Of a stretch of 64,000 nt of DNA, positions 18,322-26,859 are shown piece by piece. A model generated the notes under the pieces. It was not told the origin of the DNA, ran no database searches, and was given only the letters and a program-made list of their open reading frames with translations. Position numbers and translations under genes: made by a program. Position 1 is the first letter of the stretch. Every line of letters starts with the position of its first letter. Origin of the DNA: Verrucomicrobiota bacterium (lineage in GTDB: Bacteria; Verrucomicrobiota; Verrucomicrobiia; Limisphaerales; Pedosphaeraceae); assembly GCA_021325145.1 (NCBI GenBank), contig JAJPHR010000076.1, positions 1-64,000 on the forward strand, read 5' to 3'.

Positions 18322-20835
18322 TCACTTGTTTTTTCGATCCGGCGCTTCCATCAACAGAAACGTCAGCAAGTCCTTCCGCTGTTGTTCCGAGATGCCCTGC
18401 AAAATGTTCTCCGGCATCAACGAGATCGTCGAAGGTTTCATCCCCAGCACTTTGCTTTTGGGAATGTTCAAACTGCTCCCGTTCGCCTGCCCGAGGATGA
18501 GGTTCTCCGCCGTATTCTCGATCACCACGCCGCTCGCCGTTTCGCCATCCTTCAATTGCACATTGTACGAAAGAAAGTCCGGATTGAGCGCCGCGCTCGG
18601 TTCCGTGATGTCCCGCATCACCGACGCGTAGTCCCGGTAAACCAGGTTCGACAAATCCGGCCCGATGTTCCCGCCCGCGCCGCCGACCTGGTGGCATTTG
18701 GAGCACTGCGCCTGTTCGCCAAAGAAAACCTTCCTGCCGCTTTCCCAATTCCCTCCGGCCACCTCGGGAACCTGCCTCGGTCCAATCGCGGGTTCCGCTC
18801 GGGACACCGCCCAGGGCATCAACACGCGCCGGAGCGGGAACGCCCGCGGCCGTTGATCCTCTGCCGTGAACCAACTTGCATCCAGCGTCGGTTCGCCCGT
18901 CCCGGTTTGCAGCGCGACCTCGATTGGCAGCCATGTCCCCAGCCGCGATTCCATCGTCACCTGCACCTCGCCATCGCTCACGCGCTGAACCTGCGGGCCG
19001 GCCTTCAAATCCAGTTTCCCATTCGACTTCAACACCACCGTCACCGTTTCGGCGGGATATTCGAAATCAAGTTTCGCCCCGGGCTGAACCGCTGTGCGCA
19101 GCATCAACCCCAAGTCGAGCTGCCCGCGCAGCGTGAGCGTGCCGCGGTTCGTCATCAATTCGAACAGCGATTGATGGTCCGCGCTGGCCGCCGTAAACGC
19201 CCGCGCCGCCGTCAAATCCAGGTGCGGGAGCCAGCCCGACCACACCTTCTCACCCGCCGCATTTCTCCAAACCGCCTCAACCCCCGTCAAGTCGGTCAGC
19301 ACATCCACCGACTCCGCCTCCCCGGCTGCAAGCTTCTGCGTTCCGCACCGGGGAACCGTCACGGCGTAATTCAAAGCCTCGGTTCGCGGCGCAGTTTGCA
19401 ACACGAGCGTCCGGGCATCCGGGCTGACGGCGGCGGAGAGCACCGGCAAATTGTATCGCGGCACCTTCATTTGGTCCTGCACCACCTGATAGCCCGGTTG
19501 GAAGGATTCATACCGGTCACCAGCCGTAACGTACCGGCCCATGGTCATGCGGCACTGCCCGAGCAGATTCTTTAACTGCTCAGGGTCGAGTGGCCGATCA
19601 AAAACAACCCGTGTTTCCGTCGGTCCCGCCGCGAAAGCCAGCACTGGTTGCGGCGTGGTCTTGTCCGTGTATGAAATCTTGAACAGGTTTCCCTTGCCTT
19701 GCGGCCCGGTGCCCCAATCCGGCTTGCCGCTATGGCACGTCACGAGGAGGTCCCCTTGCGGTGTCGGCGCCGCATCGATGGTCAGCATGCTCAGACACGC
19801 GATCAGGCTGTTCTGCGCCACATAGCCCGCCGCCGTTTTCACCAATTTCGTCCGCCAGATTTTCCCGCGCGATTCGCCTGCGACTATCGCGTCGCCGCGC
19901 CACCAGGCCGGCCCGAAGAGGCTCGTGCCGTTCGCCACCGGCAGATTGAAATGCAGCCCGCAGGTGGATTCATGTTGTGGCGCATAATCAAACACGCTCG
20001 GTTCGTCGATCACACCCGGCAGGTACTTCGGGTGGCGTGGCGGAAATCCATAGTGCCGGCCCGGTTGAATGTGCAGTAGTTCATCGAAAGGATTGCCATT
20101 CGGCAGCCACGTTGCTCCTTCCTGGTCCGTGCAAAACAAATCACCCGCTTCATTGAACGCCAGCGACACCGTAAACCGCACGCCCGTCGCCACAATTTCC
20201 CGGTGCTTCCAATCCGGACTGACTTTCAAAATCGTGCCGCGCTCGCTGTAAAGATCGTAGTCGGAGCGGCCCGTCTCTTTGTTAACCCGATACGCGCCCA
20301 TCCAATTGTCACAACCCAGCTCGAAGAAAATGTTGCTTTTCGTGTCCACCGCCATGCCCACCGCGTCCAAACCCGAACCCGCCGCGCCGGTCGGCGGCAC
20401 CCAGCCGCTCGTGACCGTTTCCAATTCACCCGTCCCGTCACCCTTGTCACGCAGGCGGATCACACGCCTTTGCGACGCGATATACAAACCGCCCGGCCCC
20501 CAGGCCATCCCGATACTCGGCGGAATGGCATTGTCCTCGTTTTTAAAAAAGCAAGTGTAGGCGTCCTCCAGCCCATCCCCATCCGTATCCTTGAGTTGCA
20601 AAACGTCCCCGTCATAGCACAGCGCGAACAGCCGTCCATCCGGTGCATAAACGAAGTTGTTGATATTGCTCACCTCCAGCGGCAATTGGCGCACGCTGAA
20701 TCCCGGCAGGATCATCTGCACCGGCGGCGGATTGGTCGCCAGCGCATACGAAATCTCAACCGGCCCGCCCGCCGGCGCGGCCTGCAAGTCAAACGAGAGC
20801 GCGGTCGCGGCAACCAACAAGAAAAAGCGATTCAT
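18322..20835 (-). CDS. PVC-type secreted heme-binding dehydrogenase-like protein with C-terminal cytochrome c
   Basis: 837 residues: Sec leader (MNRFFLLVAATALSFDLQAA), a beta-propeller (about residues 40-390) with PDGRLFALCYDGDVLQLKDT, GGLYIASQRRVIRL and GMAVDTKSNIFFELG, two beta-rich domains, and a C-terminal cytochrome c with CSKCH at about residues 711-715 (QCSKCHQVGGAGGNIGPDLS). The family is expanded in Verrucomicrobia and Planctomycetes and is thought to oxidise sugars or alcohols in the periplasm, passing electrons to the heme. The frame runs upstream to 20964, but those codons translate a dispersed repeat, so I start at ATG 20835. Confidence 0.92.
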   Translation of the reverse strand: MNRFFLLVAATALSFDLQAAPAGGPVEISYALATNPPPVQMILPGFSVRQLPLEVSNINNFVYAPDGRLFALCYDGDVLQLKDTDGDGLEDAYTCFFKNEDNAIPPSIGMAWGPGGLYIASQRRVIRLRDKGDGTGELETVTSGWVPPTGAAGSGLDAVGMAVDTKSNIFFELGCDNWMGAYRVNKETGRSDYDLYSERGTILKVSPDWKHREIVATGVRFTVSLAFNEAGDLFCTDQEGATWLPNGNPFDELLHIQPGRHYGFPPRHPKYLPGVIDEPSVFDYAPQHESTCGLHFNLPVANGTSLFGPAWWRGDAIVAGESRGKIWRTKLVKTAAGYVAQNSLIACLSMLTIDAAPTPQGDLLVTCHSGKPDWGTGPQGKGNLFKISYTDKTTPQPVLAFAAGPTETRVVFDRPLDPEQLKNLLGQCRMTMGRYVTAGDRYESFQPGYQVVQDQMKVPRYNLPVLSAAVSPDARTLVLQTAPRTEALNYAVTVPRCGTQKLAAGEAESVDVLTDLTGVEAVWRNAAGEKVWSGWLPHLDLTAARAFTAASADHQSLFELMTNRGTLTLRGQLDLGLMLRTAVQPGAKLDFEYPAETVTVVLKSNGKLDLKAGPQVQRVSDGEVQVTMESRLGTWLPIEVALQTGTGEPTLDASWFTAEDQRPRAFPLRRVLMPWAVSRAEPAIGPRQVPEVAGGNWESGRKVFFGEQAQCSKCHQVGGAGGNIGPDLSNLVYRDYASVMRDITEPSAALNPDFLSYNVQLKDGETASGVVIENTAENLILGQANGSSLNIPKSKVLGMKPSTISLMPENILQGISEQQRKDLLTFLLMEAPDRKNK

Positions 20836-20851
20836 GGTCAGGCCGTATTTT

Positions 20852-21000
20852 AGGCCACCCAGGCATTGTATTCCAGCAAAATGGACAATCCACAATCCAC
20901 AGCGCCAAAGGCGCATTTCATACCAGCCTGGGCCGAAGGCCCAGGAATCCAGCCACAAACACAACCAGGCTGAAGGCCCGATTTATTCTGCCTTGACGCC
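20852..21000. repeat. Intergenic palindromic repeat (single copy in this window)
   Basis: The sequence contains palindromic words AGCGCCAAAGGCGCA, CCTGGGCCGAAGGCCCAGG and AGGCTGAAGGCCCG, typical of dispersed PVC intergenic repeats. It lies just upstream of the cytochrome gene and creates a spurious 43-codon N-terminal extension. Whether it carries a promoter cannot be told. Confidence 0.6.
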
Positions 21001-21023
21001 ATGCTCCAATGGAGTATAGTTGT

Positions 21024-21315
21024 TTGCCAAGGATCTTCATCGAAGACCATGGGTTCCAGAAGAGGCGAAAGGCTTGCTGGACGATGACGAGTTTTTCGGG
21101 CTGCTGAATTGGCTGGTTGTCCATCCTGAAGTCGGCAGGGTCATCCCGGGTTCCGGCGGACTGCGTAAGCTTCGCTGGGCTGCCAAAGGCCATGGCAAAC
21201 GCGGCGGCGTCCGAGTCATCTACTTTGGTGGTTGGCTGATGACAAAATCCTCTTGCTGGACATTTATGCCAAAGGGAAGCAGGAGGACTTGACCGCTGAT
21301 GAAATCGAAAATTGA
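21024..21315 (+). pseudogene. RelE/HigB-type toxin broken by two frameshifts
   Basis: Three frames together give a RelE/HigB-like toxin. TTG 21024 starts PRIFIEDHGFQKRRK. After about 21072 the next frame gives GLLDDDEFFGLLNWLVVHPE and VIPGSGGLRKLRWAAKGHGK then RGGVRVIYF. From about 21225 a third frame gives WWLADDKILLLDIYAKGKQE and DLTADEIEN, ending TGA 21315. Both breaks look like loss of one base in a short homopolymer (GGG to GG, TTTT to TTT). The core motif PGSGGLRKLRW is diagnostic of this mRNA-interferase-like family. Either the toxin is dead or the assembly has errors. The antitoxin follows immediately. Confidence 0.75.
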
Positions 21316-21331
21316 AAAGAAAGGTAATTCA

Positions 21332-21685
21332 ATGAAAGCTCGTGGCATTCAGGAAATGATCCGCGCCAAGGAAAAGATTGAGCGTGGTGCGGCAACCCCG
21401 GCCAAAGTCTGGGAAGTGCGTTCCGATGGCAAAGGCGGTTTTACCCGGCAGGCGCTTGACCCGAAGGTTTTTCGTCGTGAACAAAAAGCAGCTTGGGACA
21501 AAAGCATCGCAGCCACACGGCAGAAGCTTGGGTTATCACAAAGCCGCTTTGCTCGACTATTGGGTATCAGTGTCAGGACGTTGCACCATTGGGAACAAGG
21601 CACCCGCACGCCCAGCGGCGCAGCCCGCGTGCTGCTGCGAGTCGCGGCGCGACACCCGGAAGCCATTCTGGAAGCCGCAGCTTGA
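21332..21685 (+). CDS. Xre-family antitoxin (HigA/NadS-like)
   Basis: 117 residues, with a Cro/C1-type helix-turn-helix near the C-terminus (KLGLSQSRFARLLGISVRTL then HHWEQGTRTPSGAARVLLRV), the usual form of antitoxins paired with RelE/HigB toxins. ATG 21332 is preferred over 21299 because AAAGG sits seven bases before it and because it begins 16 bases after the toxin's restored stop codon. Such antitoxins usually repress their own operon through the HTH. It appears intact while the toxin is damaged. Confidence 0.85.
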   Translation: MKARGIQEMIRAKEKIERGAATPAKVWEVRSDGKGGFTRQALDPKVFRREQKAAWDKSIAATRQKLGLSQSRFARLLGISVRTLHHWEQGTRTPSGAARVLLRVAARHPEAILEAAA

Positions 21686-21755
21686 GCACTCGGCCAGATT
21701 GGACCTTGGGCATTCTCTGGTCATTTGGCACTTGTCCTTGGTCATTTCGCCCCAC

Positions 21756-24032
21756 TTACTTCAACCCGTAATAATTCTCGCGCTCCTTCTCCGATGCCAC
21801 GGCGCTGATTATCGGATTAACCGCAAATCCATTGGACGTTAGCAGCGCCGTCTGGCCTTTTTTCAAATCCACCTCATATTCGTGCTCCGCGAGCTTCTTC
21901 ACCCGAACGCCGGGCGCACGCGGATTGAACATATCGGTGACGACGCGGCACGGTTCGCCCGCGAGGCTGCTGATGCGAATGAAGCTGGTCTTGTTGTCCT
22001 TGCGCGCCGCGCTTACCAGAAACGCGCCTTCGCCGCGCAGATTGTGAAAAACGGCATTGTGCCAGTTGGTGGGCGTGCCGGGAAACACCCGCAGCTTGCC
22101 GCCCCAACTCGTCAGCAGCATGTCATTGAGCGACGCCGCGCCGGACAGCGGTGTTTCAATGCACGGCCCTGCTTCAGTGTACAGCGTGTTGGGCAGAATC
22201 TTTTCATCCAGCAGCTTGTTCAAATATCGCGCCGCGTCGTCTCCCTTGCCCAGCAATGCGGAAATCGAGGCTGCCCCGGTATAGGAATATCCGCGCAACG
22301 CCTTGGGCATGCCCATCCAGTGATTGAGCGAATTGACCACCAGGTCGCGATTTCCGGGCTGCTCGAGATTCATGGTGTACAGCGGATAGATCATCAGCAG
22401 GTGTGAGTAATGCCGGTGCGACACCGCGAACGGCATCGACGCCGAAATCTCCAAACCATTTTCATTGGTCGGATAGGGCGTGAGCTTCGCCAGCGTTTCC
22501 TTCCACTTGGGCTCCAATGGATCGCTTAACTTCAAGCGGTTGCAACTATCCAGCAACGTCTGGCAACCCCAGCGGATCAGCGCAAGATCGATGGTGCAAT
22601 CCGGGTTCGGTTTCGGCTGGTTCGGATATTCCGGCGAATATCCGTCCGTCGTGTGCAGGTAGCCGTCCTTGCCCTCCTTCAAATGGTGCAAATAATAATT
22701 CATGCTACCTTTGAGCAGCGGAAAGAGGCGGTCGCGCAACATCGTGTCGTCCATCGAATAGCGATACTGCAAATAATAATTGTGCAATGCCCACGGCAGG
22801 TCGCAAATCTCATCGCCGACTGGCCGCACGCAATCGTAACTGCACGATCGCCCGATCGCGTATGAATCCACGCTGCAATCCTTCGCATTCGCGGCGAGCG
22901 CCGGCTTGGCGTTGTCGAGCATCCTGCAGAACGGTTCGCCCAGTTCGAGCCGGTTTCCGGTGAGGATCGGCCAATAGGTAAGCTGGATGTTGAGGTTCCA
23001 CCAAATCTTCGGCCACGGCGTGTTGTTGTACCAAGGGCCCATCAGATCGATGGGCATCCGGTCCGCGCGCGTTGCGCTCGCAAACTTGTACATCTGCAGC
23101 CAGTAAAAAGATTCCAGCCGCGTGTCCGGTATGGAAACAAAGCTCTCCGGCCAATATTGATGCCACCAATCGCGATGCGAAGCGACCAGGCTCTTGATTC
23201 CGGCCAGCGTCGCCTTGCTGACACTCCCCATGGCCAGTTCCTGCGCCACGCCTTTGCGCTTCGCGTAGGCTACGCTCACGAAGACAATGTCTGCGCCGGA
23301 TCGTTTGTCGGTCCAAACGGTCGCGTGCTCGCCGTTGTTCCGCAACGGCTGCACGCACACATGCATCCCGTTGGTTTCAATGAACAGCGGATCGGGGCTC
23401 TTCTCCGCGTCGGGAATTGGTTCTTTTTGGTACACCTTGCGCGGATCGGCGGCCAGGCCCGGCTCCCACTCGAACCGGCAATCCTTTTCTCCCTCCGTGG
23501 GATCGATCTCGATCACCTGCACCATTTGCTGCGCGTGGGTGAAGGTGTGCAACGCAATTTCCCCGGCCGTCGTCTTAATGCGCCCGCTCGCTTCCGCATT
23601 CCAAAGATCCAGCCGCATCGTTCCGCCTTCGAGCGTCCCGGTGGTCTTGAGCACCAGATCGCCAATCGGAATGCGGCTCCCGGCCAGCGTCACGTCCGAG
23701 CGCCCGATGTGCCAGCGCAGAAACCGGTTGGTGCCCTTTTCAATGGTGAACACGTTGGCGCCCAGCAATCCGTTGCCTGTGAAAGCGCCCGAACCCCACT
23801 TATCCGGCAACTTGGTCCATACCATGTCGTGCCGCGCCAGAAACGCCGGCCAATCCACCTTGTCCACAACTTCCGCCGGGCGTCGCGTCGTAACGCACGA
23901 AGCCTGGAGCATCAGAAACAAACCAAAAGCAATCGCGACCGCCCAGCGCGAAAACACAACTGTAACTCGCGCGAGCCCAACCACTCCTGCCCTTCCTAAA
24001 TTCAGCAATCGCTGATCGTTCATGCTGCTCAT
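21756..24032 (-). CDS. GH95-like glycoside hydrolase, probable lipoprotein
   Basis: 758 residues. A hydrophobic leader ends in LMLQASC, a possible lipobox. The N-terminal beta-sandwich contains WGSGAFTGNGLLGANVF and LRWHIGRSDVTL. The central (alpha/alpha)6 barrel includes WWNLNIQLTYWPILTGNRLE, DLPWALHNYYLQYRYS, DGYSPEYPN and HRHYSHLLMIYPLYTM, all landmarks of GH95 alpha-L-fucosidases/galactosidases. The GH95 HRHxSHL word is well preserved. It probably removes terminal fucose or galactose residues at the cell surface. With the GH29 gene 2.8 kb upstream it forms a fucoside-degradation locus. Start choice between ATG 24032 and 24023 is open. Confidence 0.85.
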   Translation of the reverse strand: MSSMNDQRLLNLGRAGVVGLARVTVVFSRWAVAIAFGLFLMLQASCVTTRRPAEVVDKVDWPAFLARHDMVWTKLPDKWGSGAFTGNGLLGANVFTIEKGTNRFLRWHIGRSDVTLAGSRIPIGDLVLKTTGTLEGGTMRLDLWNAEASGRIKTTAGEIALHTFTHAQQMVQVIEIDPTEGEKDCRFEWEPGLAADPRKVYQKEPIPDAEKSPDPLFIETNGMHVCVQPLRNNGEHATVWTDKRSGADIVFVSVAYAKRKGVAQELAMGSVSKATLAGIKSLVASHRDWWHQYWPESFVSIPDTRLESFYWLQMYKFASATRADRMPIDLMGPWYNNTPWPKIWWNLNIQLTYWPILTGNRLELGEPFCRMLDNAKPALAANAKDCSVDSYAIGRSCSYDCVRPVGDEICDLPWALHNYYLQYRYSMDDTMLRDRLFPLLKGSMNYYLHHLKEGKDGYLHTTDGYSPEYPNQPKPNPDCTIDLALIRWGCQTLLDSCNRLKLSDPLEPKWKETLAKLTPYPTNENGLEISASMPFAVSHRHYSHLLMIYPLYTMNLEQPGNRDLVVNSLNHWMGMPKALRGYSYTGAASISALLGKGDDAARYLNKLLDEKILPNTLYTEAGPCIETPLSGAASLNDMLLTSWGGKLRVFPGTPTNWHNAVFHNLRGEGAFLVSAARKDNKTSFIRISSLAGEPCRVVTDMFNPRAPGVRVKKLAEHEYEVDLKKGQTALLTSNGFAVNPIISAVASEKERENYYGLK

Positions 24033-24120
24033 GCTAGAGCACAGCGCGCGGCGTTGAAATCAGAAAATGCCGCCGCAAATCGGAGCGCGGAGCTCCGGCT
24101 TTGCGTGGATGCAGGAGCCA

Positions 24121-26859
24121 TTACCGAGCCGGGCCGGACCGTCCGCGCACGACAAAGTACGGCAAATTCGACAGCTCCGCGTTAAACCCGGGATAAAGCG
24201 CCGTGCCCTCAGTCCCGTGGTCCACTTCAAAATAATATTGCAACGGATACCGGCTTTGCGTGTAGCCGGCGGCAATCGTGGCCCGGAAGCCATGGCGATG
24301 CCGAACCAGATCCAGCGATTGCCAGCGTTCCGCCTGGTTTACGTGCCGGTAGCGCAATCGTCCCGACGAGGGCGGATTTTTATCGAACAAGAGTTCCAGC
24401 TCCAGCCGCCGGCCTGGTTCAAAACGGCTCGGACAGGCGTGCTTGCAGGCAATGCCCGGCCGTTGAGCAGGCTTGAGCGCTTCCCGAATCGCTCTTTGCG
24501 CGCGTTCGTGGTCAATCGTCAACTCCCCTTCACTCCTTATCACCCCCACTCCCTTCTCCATGTCGCCGATGTCAGCGTCAATGGCGGCCAGGCGGTCCAG
24601 CCAATGGCCGCGCATGTGCGGCGTCGGACCGTAAGTGATGTCGGAAGCGTAAATCGTCCTTGCCGCTTCCGACATTTCCGCCCACGCCGTTCGCGCCGCC
24701 CGGTAAGCCTTCAGCGCCTCGGCCAGCGCTGATGGATCGCCGCTCTTTTCATACAACCGCCATAACACAGCGCTCCTCAATTTGGCCCCGAAGAAAATTC
24801 CCAGCCTGGTCTGGATTAACACATCGGTTGAGAGCCGTCGAAACTCCGGCGATGATGCCAACCCCTTCTGCGTCGCAGTCCGAAGGTTCTGACTTGCGGA
24901 ATTCGCCAGTTCCTCCAGCCACCGCGCAACTTCCAGCGGCGAATACTTCGTCGCCGGCTTGCCGTTCAACAAATCGTCCGCGAAATCATCCACTCGCGCG
25001 AACAATTGCGGATCGAACGGGCTGACCGCGCCGAAACGTTTCGGACTGGGCGTGTCTCCGTACGGATGTGGCCGGCGCGCGTCCACAATCGGCATGTTCG
25101 TGTACATTTCCGGCCAGTAAGTGCCGTTGTCGCCCGACAATCCGTGTGCCGTTGTGACCAGCGGCAGGATCCGGCTGGCGCTGGCCAATGCGTCCTCAGC
25201 CGTCGGCGCGGATTTTCCCAAAGCCTTCCGCAAATGCCGTTGCCAGGTTTCCGGCTCTGCATCCGGATTATAAATCAGCCGGCCCCAAACCCGGTAAGTA
25301 TGGAGATACTTTTCCCAGTCATAGCGCGGCTCCAACGATTGATCAGCGTAGGCGCAACGGCCGCCCGCAATTCCCGAGCCGCGCCGTCCCTTGAATGCCA
25401 GCGGCTCGAATAACTCGACGCCCCGGCTCCCGCAAAAGCTGGCCAGACGCCCATAACCCGCGGCATGGGCCGGATCCGCCCACAACAGCGTCCGCCGCGT
25501 GCCGGGCCAGATGCGATGCAGCACGCCGAACTGGCGGTCCTCCGCCAACAGATCAGCGTAACCATAACGCGTAAACTTCCGTGTGCCGGAACTCACGCTG
25601 TCCGGCTCCGGCTTGACTTCGCCTGGAGCGGCCATTTCCAAATCGCGAATCGCTGCCTGGTGATACGGCAGGCCCATGTGTTCGCCCCAGTATTTCGGCG
25701 ACAGATTCACCGGCTTTCCGGTCGCCAGCGCCAGCCGGATTGTTTCGCGCGGAACGCTCTTGGAATGCATGTCCAATTCGATTCGCCGATCGCAGTCCCG
25801 GATGGCTTCAAACAAGGTTTCCCAAAACGAAAAGCTCCCGTCCGGCACGCCGCTCTCACCATGGACTCGCAGCGTGAGTCCGCTGATCGCCGGGCACTCC
25901 TTGAGCAGGGCGGTGAGCGCGTCGCGGCAATAGGGCGCATGCGTCTTCGGTGTCAAGCCGACAATGGGGTAATTTGGAGCCGGACTCTCCGGCCAATCGT
26001 AACCGTGCGTCCACAAGCCCAATTGAAATTGCAAACCGCGCGCGACCGTTTCCTCGCTGATGAACCGCAGCATTTCCAGGTTGTGATCGCGCTCGGCGTC
26101 GGGCAACCCGCCCGCGCGCACGTCGTAGCCGGGCACCGCGAGCAGGAACGGATAGGTGAAATAGAAATACGACTCCGTAATATTGCGCGGGGCGTTGTAG
26201 CCCAGCCCCAGCGTGAGACTGAACCGGTTGAATCGGTTCGAGGCGAGCATGGAAAGATACTCTTGCCACATCGCGCGGTCATTGAACCACGCCTTGTCCT
26301 CGACCTCGCTGACGAAGGACCGGGTGATGCTGCGAATCGCGTTGGCCGGTCGTTCCAGGATCGGCTGTCGAACTTCCAGCGCCGCCAGCGGGGACTCCGC
26401 GTAACGCACCCGATCCGCCAATTCCAGGACGGCATACACCAAGGCGAGCGCATCACTCCCACAAGCCAGTAACATCGAGCGTCCATCCAGCTCGCCGCCC
26501 ACCAAAGCCAGTTCTTCCGCGCGAACGGGCAAAGCGGCATGCTGCCGCCGCTTGAACTCCTGCGCAATCTGGCCAGCAGCGCTCGCAGCCACGACACATC
26601 GGTCTCCGCGCGGCACCGATTCCACTCGTGAAAAAATCCGCACCGGCACCGCCCTGGCCTCAAGCGCTTCCCGCAATTCGTTCACGGCCCAACGAGGCGG
26701 AGCACTGGCGGCGATTTTATCGTCCGGGTCCACAACGATTGATACGCCCCGGCTTTCTCCCGCATACAGCGCCAGACCAGGAGTCGCGATGACAGCCCCG
26801 GTAACGAGGCTGGTCTGTTTCAAAAACCGGCGGCGAGTCAAGTTGCGATGGGTGTTCAT
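24121..26859 (-). CDS. Tat-exported large protein, probable glycoside hydrolase
   Basis: 912 residues. A twin-arginine leader (NLTRRRFLKQTSLVTGAVIA) indicates export in folded form. The next 130 residues resemble the alpha/beta accessory domain at the N-terminus of GH20 and GH67-type enzymes (VVDPDDKIAASAPPRWAVNE). A TIM-barrel-like part follows (FNRFSLTLGLGYNAPRNITE, LQFQLGLWTHGYDWPE, SGLTLRVHGESGVPDGSFSF) with conserved acidic residues, then helical and beta-rich ends. I cannot name the family. Its ATG overlaps the stop of the GH29 gene by four bases, so it is co-translated with that fucosidase and probably acts on the same glycan. Confidence 0.85.
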   Translation of the reverse strand: MNTHRNLTRRRFLKQTSLVTGAVIATPGLALYAGESRGVSIVVDPDDKIAASAPPRWAVNELREALEARAVPVRIFSRVESVPRGDRCVVAASAAGQIAQEFKRRQHAALPVRAEELALVGGELDGRSMLLACGSDALALVYAVLELADRVRYAESPLAALEVRQPILERPANAIRSITRSFVSEVEDKAWFNDRAMWQEYLSMLASNRFNRFSLTLGLGYNAPRNITESYFYFTYPFLLAVPGYDVRAGGLPDAERDHNLEMLRFISEETVARGLQFQLGLWTHGYDWPESPAPNYPIVGLTPKTHAPYCRDALTALLKECPAISGLTLRVHGESGVPDGSFSFWETLFEAIRDCDRRIELDMHSKSVPRETIRLALATGKPVNLSPKYWGEHMGLPYHQAAIRDLEMAAPGEVKPEPDSVSSGTRKFTRYGYADLLAEDRQFGVLHRIWPGTRRTLLWADPAHAAGYGRLASFCGSRGVELFEPLAFKGRRGSGIAGGRCAYADQSLEPRYDWEKYLHTYRVWGRLIYNPDAEPETWQRHLRKALGKSAPTAEDALASASRILPLVTTAHGLSGDNGTYWPEMYTNMPIVDARRPHPYGDTPSPKRFGAVSPFDPQLFARVDDFADDLLNGKPATKYSPLEVARWLEELANSASQNLRTATQKGLASSPEFRRLSTDVLIQTRLGIFFGAKLRSAVLWRLYEKSGDPSALAEALKAYRAARTAWAEMSEAARTIYASDITYGPTPHMRGHWLDRLAAIDADIGDMEKGVGVIRSEGELTIDHERAQRAIREALKPAQRPGIACKHACPSRFEPGRRLELELLFDKNPPSSGRLRYRHVNQAERWQSLDLVRHRHGFRATIAAGYTQSRYPLQYYFEVDHGTEGTALYPGFNAELSNLPYFVVRGRSGPAR

